From an uncultured Bacteroidota bacterium (lineage in GTDB: Bacteria; Bacteroidota; Bacteroidia; Flavobacteriales; Flavobacteriaceae), in assembly GCA_903842575.1 (NCBI GenBank), contig CAIMMM010000052.1, forward strand, positions 1 to 49,499: a DNA stretch of 49,499 bases, written 5' to 3'. Shown piece after piece: positions 9,674-17,522 of this stretch. Made by a program: the position numbers and the translations under genes. Each line of letters starts with the position of its first letter. Positions within the stretch are counted from its first letter, which is position 1. The notes beneath the pieces are model-generated. The model made no database searches. It was not told where the DNA came from and saw nothing but the letters and a program-made list of their open reading frames with translations.

Positions 9674-12600
9674 ATGAAATCAAAATTCTTATTAATCCTT
9701 TTCATCTTATTTTCTTCCTTTGCCTATTCGCAGCAATATGAAATAAGCGGAACAGTTCAAGATGGTGCAAATGGCATTCCACTGACAGGTGTAAACATTC
9801 AATTTAAAAATACTACTACAAGTTTATCCACTGATATTGATGGGAACTTTAAAATTTCAAAAATACCAACAGGAAGTAGACTTGTATTTAGTTTTATTGG
9901 TTATAAAAGCTATGAACTGGTTGTTTCTAAAAGCGAAAAAATAATAATTTCTTTGAAACAAGAAGCAAGTTCTCTTGAAGAAGTTATAGTTGTAGGGTAC
10001 GGAAATAAAAAGAAAAGAGATTTAACAGGTGCTGTTACGGTAATTTCATCAAAAACCATTGAGGAATTAAAACCGATAAAAGCGGAACAAGCTTTACAAG
10101 GAACCGTTGCCGGTGTAGTTGTTAGTTCTCAATCTGGCGCACCGGGTGCCGCTTTGGACATTCGAATTAGAGGAATTTCTACCAATGGAAATAATGGCGC
10201 TACTGTTATTATTGATGGTTATCAAGGTGATTTGAGTATTTTAAATCCAGATGATATTGATTCGTTTACAGTTTTAAAAGACGCACAAGCTGCAGTTTAT
10301 GGTACTATAGGTGCCAATGGAGTGGTGCTTGTAACCACTAAATCGGGTAAGAAAAATTCAAAAACAAAAGTTTCTTTTAATTCATACACTGGTTTTCAAG
10401 AAACTACTAAAAAATTATCTTTATTAAATGCCACCGAATATGCATTGTTATTAAATGAAAGTTATGCAAATGGCGGTCAAACCCTTCCTTATCCCAATGT
10501 TTCCGGATTAGGAAAAGGTACCAATTGGCAAAAAGAAATATTTAATACTGCTCCAATCATAAGTAATGATTTTACTGTTTCGGGAGGGTCCGATAAAATA
10601 TCTTATGTATTCAGCGGTTCCGATTTATCTCAAGAAGGTATTATAGGGAAAGGGAAATCCGATTTTAAAAGGAATACAGCTAGGTTGGCTTTAAATGCTG
10701 ATTTGTCTTCCAAAATTAAATTGAAAACAAATATTATCTACACCTATATAGATAGAGATGCTTTAAACGAGAGTGGATTAGGTTCTGTTTTATTCAATGC
10801 TATCAATACGCCTTCAACACTTCCCTTGTATGATGCAAATGGCGATTATAGTTTAGTGCCAAGTACGCCTGGTTTTGGTATAGAAATTATTAATCCACTT
10901 GCTCAAATTGAAAACACCTATAATGATTACAAATTAAAAAAATTAAATGGTAGCGTTGGTTTGGAGTTTGCCCTATTCAAAGATTTCAAGGTGACTTCAA
11001 GAATGGGTTTTAATACTGGAAATAGTATTGGAAAATCATTCTCAAAAGAACTTGATTATGGCGGAAAAGTTTTCGATGTGACTAGGAGTAGTGTCTCTCA
11101 AAATGCCATCAATGATAATAGTTACACATTTGATTTGTTTGCTGAATATACTAAAGTTTTTGCAGAAAATCATAAAGTTAAAGCAACCGTTGGAACCACA
11201 ATCTACAAGGAATATGGTTCAGGCCTTTTCGCTACTGGGTATGATGTTCCAAATAATTCTTGGAGTAATGCCGACATTAGTTTAGCAACAGGAACTAGTT
11301 TAAACGGAGGAAGAGATGTGGGTTCTTATGCTTATGACGAAAGAAGATTGTCTCATTTTGCCGTTTTAGAGTATGGCTACAAAGGAAAATATTTGCTTTC
11401 CGGAACAATAAGACGTGACCTTTCAACAAAATTCGGGCCCGATAACAGGGTTGCCATTTTCCCTGCAGTAACTGCTGGTTGGGTTATCTCTGACGAAAGT
11501 TTTTTTACTAAAAATAATTACTTTAATTTCTTAAAGTTAAGACTTAGTTATGGTATTTTAGGAAACGACCAAATTAGAAATAATGGTTATGTTGGCTCAC
11601 TAAGTGGAGAAGGAACTTATGTCTTTAATGGTAACCTTGTAAATGGTGTCGCTGTTGGGGTTTTACCAAATCCAAAATTGCAATGGGAAGAAGCCAAAAA
11701 GTTTGACGTTGGTTTAGACTTAAAATTCTACAGTGAAAAAGTGGATGTGACCATTGATTATTTTAATGATGTAAGAGATAATTTATTGATTGGTAATATT
11801 CCAGTTTCAGGAATAACGGGAGTTTATGCCCCTGGTTCTGGTTCGCCTACAGTAAATGCAGGTTCTGTAAGAAACAGAGGAGTTGAATTTGCGATTAATT
11901 ACAAGGAAAAAGTTTCAGAAGATTTTAAATTGGGTATTGGATTCAATATCACTTCAATCAAGAATGAAGTGCTAGAAGTTAATAACAGTACAGGATTTCT
12001 TGAAGGAGGATCTTTTGGAGTAGGACAGTTAGCCCCATCAAGAATGGAAGTAGGTCAGCCAATAGGTTATTTTTATGGCTATCAAACAGATGGAATTTTT
12101 CAAAATCAAGCAGAAATAGATGCTGCGCCTACTCAAGCTGCTCTTGGCGCGGCAACTTCTCCAGGTGATATTCGTTACAAAGATTTAAATAATGATGGCA
12201 AAATCACAACTAGCGATAGAACTAATATTGGTGACCCAATTGCCGATACCACTATGGGTTTCAATTTCAATTTAACCTATAAAAATTTCGATTTTGTTAC
12301 TTATGCCTATGCCTCATTAGGAAATGACATGGTTAGAAATTATGAGCGTACCCTTTCTGATATCAACAGATTAAATTATGTTCTAGGAAGATGGACTGGA
12401 GAAGGAACTAGTAACAGTGTGCCTAGAGTTACAACTGGTGCAACAAACAACAATGTGCTTTCCGATTATTTTGTTGAAGACGCTTCTTTTTTGAGAATTC
12501 AAAATATTCAATTGGGGTATACTCTAAATAGTAAAGTTTCAGAAAAAATTGGGGTTAGTAAATTCCGAATTTATACGAGCGTAAATAATATTTACACCTT

Positions 12601-12721
12601 TACTAAATACCGTGGTTTTGACGCAGCAGCTTCAAGTGGGAATCCAATTGGCGGTGGAATTGATTATGGATTTTATCCGTCTCCAAGGACTTTTTTGTTA
12701 GGACTCAATATTAATTTTTAA
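9674..12721 (+). CDS. SusC-like TonB-dependent outer-membrane receptor
   Basis: This 1015-residue outer-membrane transporter imports oligosaccharides using energy delivered by TonB. It has a signal peptide (ends AYSQQ), then the N-terminal carboxypeptidase-regulatory-like domain found in SusC proteins (about 22-108: GVNIQFKNT, DIDGNFKIS). A TonB box/plug start at EEVIVVGYG (about 111) is followed by the plug (VAGVVVSSQSGAPG, IRIRGISTNG) and a long beta-barrel ending in an aromatic-rich strand (LLGLNINF). The susD homologue starts 10 bases after its stop, so the two are co-transcribed. Substrate specificity is inferred only from the GH16/GH3 neighbours. Confidence 0.95.
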   Translation: MKSKFLLILFILFSSFAYSQQYEISGTVQDGANGIPLTGVNIQFKNTTTSLSTDIDGNFKISKIPTGSRLVFSFIGYKSYELVVSKSEKIIISLKQEASSLEEVIVVGYGNKKKRDLTGAVTVISSKTIEELKPIKAEQALQGTVAGVVVSSQSGAPGAALDIRIRGISTNGNNGATVIIDGYQGDLSILNPDDIDSFTVLKDAQAAVYGTIGANGVVLVTTKSGKKNSKTKVSFNSYTGFQETTKKLSLLNATEYALLLNESYANGGQTLPYPNVSGLGKGTNWQKEIFNTAPIISNDFTVSGGSDKISYVFSGSDLSQEGIIGKGKSDFKRNTARLALNADLSSKIKLKTNIIYTYIDRDALNESGLGSVLFNAINTPSTLPLYDANGDYSLVPSTPGFGIEIINPLAQIENTYNDYKLKKLNGSVGLEFALFKDFKVTSRMGFNTGNSIGKSFSKELDYGGKVFDVTRSSVSQNAINDNSYTFDLFAEYTKVFAENHKVKATVGTTIYKEYGSGLFATGYDVPNNSWSNADISLATGTSLNGGRDVGSYAYDERRLSHFAVLEYGYKGKYLLSGTIRRDLSTKFGPDNRVAIFPAVTAGWVISDESFFTKNNYFNFLKLRLSYGILGNDQIRNNGYVGSLSGEGTYVFNGNLVNGVAVGVLPNPKLQWEEAKKFDVGLDLKFYSEKVDVTIDYFNDVRDNLLIGNIPVSGITGVYAPGSGSPTVNAGSVRNRGVEFAINYKEKVSEDFKLGIGFNITSIKNEVLEVNNSTGFLEGGSFGVGQLAPSRMEVGQPIGYFYGYQTDGIFQNQAEIDAAPTQAALGAATSPGDIRYKDLNNDGKITTSDRTNIGDPIADTTMGFNFNLTYKNFDFVTYAYASLGNDMVRNYERTLSDINRLNYVLGRWTGEGTSNSVPRVTTGATNNNVLSDYFVEDASFLRIQNIQLGYTLNSKVSEKIGVSKFRIYTSVNNIYTFTKYRGFDAAASSGNPIGGGIDYGFYPSPRTFLLGLNINF

Positions 12722-12731
12722 AATTAGAAAG

Positions 12732-14207
12732 ATGAAAAAATATATAGTAAAAATAAGTATTGCGATATTACTCCTGGTAACGATAAGTACATCGTGTACC
12801 GACAGTTTTGTAGATCGTACACCCGTATATTCGATAGATTCGGAAAATTATTTTAATTCCGAAGATGATTATAACAATGCATTAATAGCTGCTTATGATT
12901 TGTTGCAGGCATCCTATGTTAATGTTTTAATGGGTGAAATAGCGTCAGATAATACCCTTTCCGGTGGTGAAAGTGCCACCGACGTCCCAGGTTTTCAATC
13001 GGTAGATGAGATGAGCCATGCACCCGATAATAGTAATATAAAAGACTTATGGAATTGGATGTTTGCAGGGGTGCAAAGAGCTAATTATATTTTAGAGTTC
13101 AAAGATAAAACGAATTTTGAAGGGAAAACGCAAATTATAGCCGAAGCCCGTTTTTTAAGAGCTTACTACCAATTTGAATTGGTGAAATGGTTTGGTGCCA
13201 TTCCAATGAAAGGCGATGCAAGGTTTAAACTAGGCGATGAAAAAACAATTCCGCGTTCTCCGGTGCCTGATGTTTATGCTTCAATTGAATCCGACTTGCT
13301 TTATGCCATTGATAATCTTAATGCTGTTGCTCCGCAAACAGGTAGAGCTACCAAAGGGGCGGCACAAGCCCTTTTAGGAAAAGCCTATTTATACCAAAAT
13401 AAATTTGTAGAGGCGTCAACGGTATTGGATCAATTAATCACCTCAGGTTCCTATTCTTTAGTGTCTAATTACAATACAATTTTTGAAAACAATAATGAAA
13501 ATAATTCCGAATCGGTGTTTGAAGTGCAATACTCCGATGGCGAAGGTGCTGGTTTTGGATGTCTTCAATGTAGTGAAGGAAATGTTGCCGTAGGTTTTAA
13601 CGGAATTAGAAATTATGCGGGACCTCTTTTCGATTCAGGATTTAGTTTTAATGTTCCTACACAAGAAGCTTATGATGCTTATGAAGTGGGAGATAATCGT
13701 AGAGATGTTGCCATTTTGAATATCGTGACCTTTGCTGCAGCAAATAATGCAACTTATGGAACGGGCTATAAACACACTGGTTTTTTCAATAGAAAATACC
13801 TTCCCCGACAAGGTGATGCCAATATTGGCGATCAAAACTTGACCAATCCCAACAACTACAGAGCCATCCGTTATGCTGATGTATTGTTAATGGCTGCCGA
13901 AGCTTTAAATAGAGGTGGGATAAATGATGACAAAGCTAAGATGTATTTAAACCTAGTTAGAAGCAGAGCTTTTGGCGATTCAAATCATATCATCTCGGCT
14001 TCTGGTCCGGCATTGACTGATTTTATTTTGGCAGAAAGAAGACTTGAATTAATGGGAGAAGGACATCGTTTCTTTGACCTAGTTAGAACCGGCAAAGCAG
14101 CACAAGCAATTACAGGTTTTACAGTTGATAAAAATGAAGTATTCCCAATTCCATTTGATGAAATTCAGTTTTCTAATGGCAATTGGCAACAAAATATTGG
14201 TTACTAA
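12732..14207 (+). CDS. SusD/RagB-like nutrient-binding outer-membrane lipoprotein
   Basis: This is the surface lipoprotein that closes over the SusC channel and captures glycan. Its 491 residues are usual for the family. A lipobox (STSC, C22) follows a hydrophobic segment. Family hallmarks include the N-terminal YFNSEDDYNNALIAAY region, EARFLRAYYQFELVKWFGAIP (TPR-like helices) and the C-terminal ILAERRLELMGEGHRFFDLVRTG. It sits between susC and the SusE-like gene (13-base gap) within the operon. Confidence 0.95.
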   Translation: MKKYIVKISIAILLLVTISTSCTDSFVDRTPVYSIDSENYFNSEDDYNNALIAAYDLLQASYVNVLMGEIASDNTLSGGESATDVPGFQSVDEMSHAPDNSNIKDLWNWMFAGVQRANYILEFKDKTNFEGKTQIIAEARFLRAYYQFELVKWFGAIPMKGDARFKLGDEKTIPRSPVPDVYASIESDLLYAIDNLNAVAPQTGRATKGAAQALLGKAYLYQNKFVEASTVLDQLITSGSYSLVSNYNTIFENNNENNSESVFEVQYSDGEGAGFGCLQCSEGNVAVGFNGIRNYAGPLFDSGFSFNVPTQEAYDAYEVGDNRRDVAILNIVTFAAANNATYGTGYKHTGFFNRKYLPRQGDANIGDQNLTNPNNYRAIRYADVLLMAAEALNRGGINDDKAKMYLNLVRSRAFGDSNHIISASGPALTDFILAERRLELMGEGHRFFDLVRTGKAAQAITGFTVDKNEVFPIPFDEIQFSNGNWQQNIGY

Positions 14208-14220
14208 ATAAAAAACAATT

Positions 14221-15771
14221 ATGAAAAAAATACAACTATTTATAAGTCTATTCATTTTAGCATTTCTTTTTGGATGTTCTAATGACACCAGCGATATCAA
14301 TATAGATGATATTAATGCGCCTGTGGATATCTCAGCTTTGATGACCATCAAGCAAGACAACAGTGGAAAGGTTACTTTTATTCCAAGAGGAGAAGGAGTA
14401 TCTCAATACGAAATTTTTTATGGTGACGGAACTGTTGACCCTGGTTATGTAAGTCCGGGCGCAACTATTCTACATATTTATGCAGAAGGGGTTTACCAAG
14501 TGAAAATTGTGGGTACAACATTAAACGGTAAAAGAACCGAAGTTATTCAGGTATTAACCGTTTCATTTTTAGCTCCAACGGATTTTGTTGCCACTATTGC
14601 CCATGTGCCTGGAGATAATATGTCGATAACTGTTCAAGCTACCGCAAATTTGGAAACCTTTTTTCAAGTTTATTTCGGAGAAACTCCTGGAGAAACTCCA
14701 GTTGATTTTATGCAGGGAGAAACACTAACTCATACTTATGCCAATACAGGAACTTATCAGGTTCGTGTTGTAGCCTTGAGTGGTGGAGCAGCAACTGTTG
14801 AACACCTTGAAGATGTTGTTATCTCAAATCCTATATTGTTACCGGTAGATTTTGAATCGCCTACTTTAAATTATGCTTTTACCAATTTTGGAGGAGCCAA
14901 CTCAACCGTAGTAAATAATCCGAATATTAGTGCAGAAAATGGAAGTGCCAAAGTGGGTAGATTAACTAAAAATAATGGATCCGAAGTTTGGGCTGGCTCA
15001 TTTTTGGAACTAGGAGTACCTATAGACTTTTCTACCTTGCAAAAAATTAAAATAAAATCATGGTCTCCACAAGCGGGAATAGTGGTTAAAATGAAGTTAG
15101 AGAATTTAACCGATCCCAATATAAATACAGAAGTTGATGTTACCAATACAGTAGCAAATGCTTGGGAAGATTTAATATTTGATTTCACTGGAGTTAATAA
15201 TGCTAACAACTACCAAAGAGTTGTTATTTTCTATAATTTCGGTAACAACGGAACAGGATTGAATTATTATTTTGATGATATTCAATTGACGTCAGGAGCA
15301 GAACAAGTTGTCTTACCATTGACTTTTCAATCTACAACCTTAACCTATAATTTCACCAATTTTGGAGGTGCTACAACGACTGTTGTAAATAATCCAGATG
15401 CTACGGGAATCAATACCAGTACCAAGGTTGGGAAATTGGTAAAAGGAAGTGGTGCTCAGGTATGGGCCGGTTCCTTTATAGAATTAGCAAATCCAATTAA
15501 TTTTGCCTCACAACAAAAAATAAAAATAAAAGTTTGGTCACCTCAAGCTGGCATAATTGTAAAATTGAAACTTGAAAATCTTGCTAATGCTAACATCAAT
15601 ACTGAACTTGATGCTACGACAACTCTTGCTAATGGTTGGGAAGAACTTACTTATGATTTTACAGGAATCAATAATGCCAATAACTATCAACGCGTAGTGG
15701 TTTTCTTCAATTTTGGTAATGCGGGTACCGGAACTACTTATTATTTTGATGATATAAAACTTTCCAATTAA
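14221..15771 (+). CDS. SusE-like glycan-binding lipoprotein with PKD-type and duplicated C-terminal binding modules
   Basis: This surface lipoprotein of 516 residues has lipobox cysteine C19 (LFGCS). Residues about 28-115 and 118-202 look like PKD-type Ig folds (YGDGTVDPGY, VYFGET, HTYANTGTYQVRVVAL). Residues about 205-358 and 365-516 are two close copies of one module (FTNFGGA, TVVNNP, VWAGSF, SPQAGI, NNANNYQRVV, YYFDDI). The copies are also similar at DNA level, implying a fairly recent duplication. The same module occurs once in the T9SS protein at 4622-6478. No catalytic signature is seen. The inferred role is capture of beta-glucan at the cell surface beside SusCD. The module looks like a carbohydrate-binding beta-sandwich, but the family was not identified with certainty. 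Confidence 0.85.
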   Translation: MKKIQLFISLFILAFLFGCSNDTSDINIDDINAPVDISALMTIKQDNSGKVTFIPRGEGVSQYEIFYGDGTVDPGYVSPGATILHIYAEGVYQVKIVGTTLNGKRTEVIQVLTVSFLAPTDFVATIAHVPGDNMSITVQATANLETFFQVYFGETPGETPVDFMQGETLTHTYANTGTYQVRVVALSGGAATVEHLEDVVISNPILLPVDFESPTLNYAFTNFGGANSTVVNNPNISAENGSAKVGRLTKNNGSEVWAGSFLELGVPIDFSTLQKIKIKSWSPQAGIVVKMKLENLTDPNINTEVDVTNTVANAWEDLIFDFTGVNNANNYQRVVIFYNFGNNGTGLNYYFDDIQLTSGAEQVVLPLTFQSTTLTYNFTNFGGATTTVVNNPDATGINTSTKVGKLVKGSGAQVWAGSFIELANPINFASQQKIKIKVWSPQAGIIVKLKLENLANANINTELDATTTLANGWEELTYDFTGINNANNYQRVVVFFNFGNAGTGTTYYFDDIKLSN

Positions 15772-15782
15772 AAAAAATAAAA

Positions 15783-17426
15783 ATGAAAAAAATAATAAAC
15801 ATACTTTCAATTTTGACCTTATTCTTAATGGTCGGTTGTCAAGAAGATGAAAAGTCATTCGGAGATATCAATGCTCCAACAAACCTTCAGGTTACTGCTG
15901 ATATTGTTGGTAAAACAACCGATTTACCCTTTGGTGATGGTACCGGAGTGGTTAAATTTACCGCTACTGCTGATAATGCTATTTCGTATAAATATGTTTT
16001 TAGCGATGGAACATCAGCTAATGCGCCAAGTGGTATATATGATAAACGATTTACACAAAATGGGATAAATACTTATACGGTTACGGTTATTGCTTCAGGA
16101 GCTGGTGGAATAGCAACCAATACAACATTAGAAGTTGAAGTTAAAAGTGATTTTGTAGATGCAGAAGCAGTACAATTCCTTACAGGCGGAACTCATAAAA
16201 ATTGGTATTGGGCTGCTTCAGAACCAGGGCATTTGGGAGTAGGGCAGAATGATAGCGATGCTACAAAAAATTATTATGCCAATTACTATCAAGCGGCTCC
16301 TTTTGAAAAAGCAGGATCGCCAAATAGTAGTTGTTTGTATGAGAATGTAATGACGTTTTCAATAGATGGTACTCAATTAAAATTTGAATTAGATAATGGA
16401 GGTCATACTTTCTTTAATACCGCATTTCAAAGTGTTGTAGGAGGTACTGCAGGAGAAGATTTTTGTTATAATTACAATACGGCTGGTTTAAAAACAGTTT
16501 CAATGAGTCCTTCAGAATCAGTTGTTGCGGCCAATAATATTGCAGGGCAAACTAGAGGAACCATGTTGAATTTTTCCGACGGTGGATTTATGGGATATTA
16601 TATTGGTCAGAGTTCTTACGAAATTTTATCCATCACTGAAAATAGAATGGTGGTCAGAGCAGTAATGGGTGGCAATCCAGCTTTGGCGTGGTATCATATT
16701 TTTACCACCATTCAACCAACACAAGATGCTACAGATTATACAAACCTAGTTTGGTCTGATGAATTCAATACCGATGGCGCTCCCGATTCTTCAAAATGGG
16801 GATACAATTTAGGTGCTGGTGGATGGGGAAATGGTGAGCTTCAAAATTATACCAATAGCCCAACAAATGTTTCTGTTCAAGGAGGGAATCTTAAAATTAC
16901 AGCAAAAGCCCAAACCTTAGGAGGTTCGAATTATACGTCAGCTAGATTAATTTCTGAAAATAAATTTGAATTCACTTATGGCAAAATAGAATTTAGAGCA
17001 AAATTGCCAACAGGAGGTGGAACATGGCCTGCACTCTGGTTATTAGGGCAAAATTATGCAACCAATACTTGGCCAGCCTGTGGTGAAATTGATGTCATGG
17101 AGCATAAAGGGAATGTCCCAAATGTAATTCACGGAACACTTCATTATCCCGGACATTCAGGCGGAAATGGAAATGCCAATACCACCACAACTACAAATGC
17201 TTCCACTGAATTTCATATTTATAAAGCCATTTGGTCACCCTCATCAATCCGATTTTATGTTGACAATGTATTGTTTCATTCCGTTTTAAATTCAGGGACA
17301 TTACCTTTTAATAGTGACTTTTTCTTGATAATGAACGTGGCTATGGGAGGGACGTTTGGTGGAGTGATAGACCCTTTATTTATTCAGTCGAGTATGGAGG
17401 TTGACTACGTTAGAGTATATCAATAA
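15783..17426 (+). CDS. GH16 family endo-beta-glucanase lipoprotein (laminarinase-like)
   Basis: This 547-residue surface-type lipoprotein (C19 in MVGCQ) is predicted to cut internal beta-1,3 (or mixed beta-1,3/1,4) glucan bonds. Residues about 28-122 form a PKD-type fold. Residues about 137-315 contain a diverged copy of the domain found twice in the 4622-6478 protein (HLGVG, SSCLYEN, GGFMGYYIG). The GH16 catalytic domain covers about 320-547. Its active-site motif GEIDVMEHKG places the nucleophile at E435, the assisting D437 and acid/base E440. W-rich substrate-cleft residues (WPALWLLG, TWPACGEID) are also present. It follows the SusE-like gene by 11 bases in the operon. The extra M in the ExDxxE motif is the laminarinase-type arrangement. 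Confidence 0.93.
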   Translation: MKKIINILSILTLFLMVGCQEDEKSFGDINAPTNLQVTADIVGKTTDLPFGDGTGVVKFTATADNAISYKYVFSDGTSANAPSGIYDKRFTQNGINTYTVTVIASGAGGIATNTTLEVEVKSDFVDAEAVQFLTGGTHKNWYWAASEPGHLGVGQNDSDATKNYYANYYQAAPFEKAGSPNSSCLYENVMTFSIDGTQLKFELDNGGHTFFNTAFQSVVGGTAGEDFCYNYNTAGLKTVSMSPSESVVAANNIAGQTRGTMLNFSDGGFMGYYIGQSSYEILSITENRMVVRAVMGGNPALAWYHIFTTIQPTQDATDYTNLVWSDEFNTDGAPDSSKWGYNLGAGGWGNGELQNYTNSPTNVSVQGGNLKITAKAQTLGGSNYTSARLISENKFEFTYGKIEFRAKLPTGGGTWPALWLLGQNYATNTWPACGEIDVMEHKGNVPNVIHGTLHYPGHSGGNGNANTTTTTNASTEFHIYKAIWSPSSIRFYVDNVLFHSVLNSGTLPFNSDFFLIMNVAMGGTFGGVIDPLFIQSSMEVDYVRVYQ

Positions 17427-17456
17427 TATTTACTATACATATTGTGTAAGTCATTA

Positions 17457-17487
17457 GCAAGAGGTTAATAGCATTTAATTTTCTTGC
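17457..17487 (+). other. Imperfect hairpin between the GH16 and GH3 genes
   Basis: GCAAGA (17457-17462) can pair with TCTTGC (17482-17487), extended by two G-T pairs and a short inner helix. There is no T-run after it. It could be a processing or stability element inside the operon, setting different levels for the upstream binding/import genes and the GH3 gene. Confidence 0.35.
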
Positions 17488-17522
17488 CGGGAGACTTTAT
17501 ACAATTTGAACAAATCACCAAA

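Noticed and set aside
14871..15209. 112-residue open frame opposite the SusE-like gene
   Set aside because: It is antisense to a well-supported repeat-containing gene and has no features of its own; a shadow frame.
17484..17522. TTG start extending the GH3 protein by 13 codons
   Set aside because: The ATG at 17523 gives a compact lipoprotein signal; the extension is charged and would spoil it.
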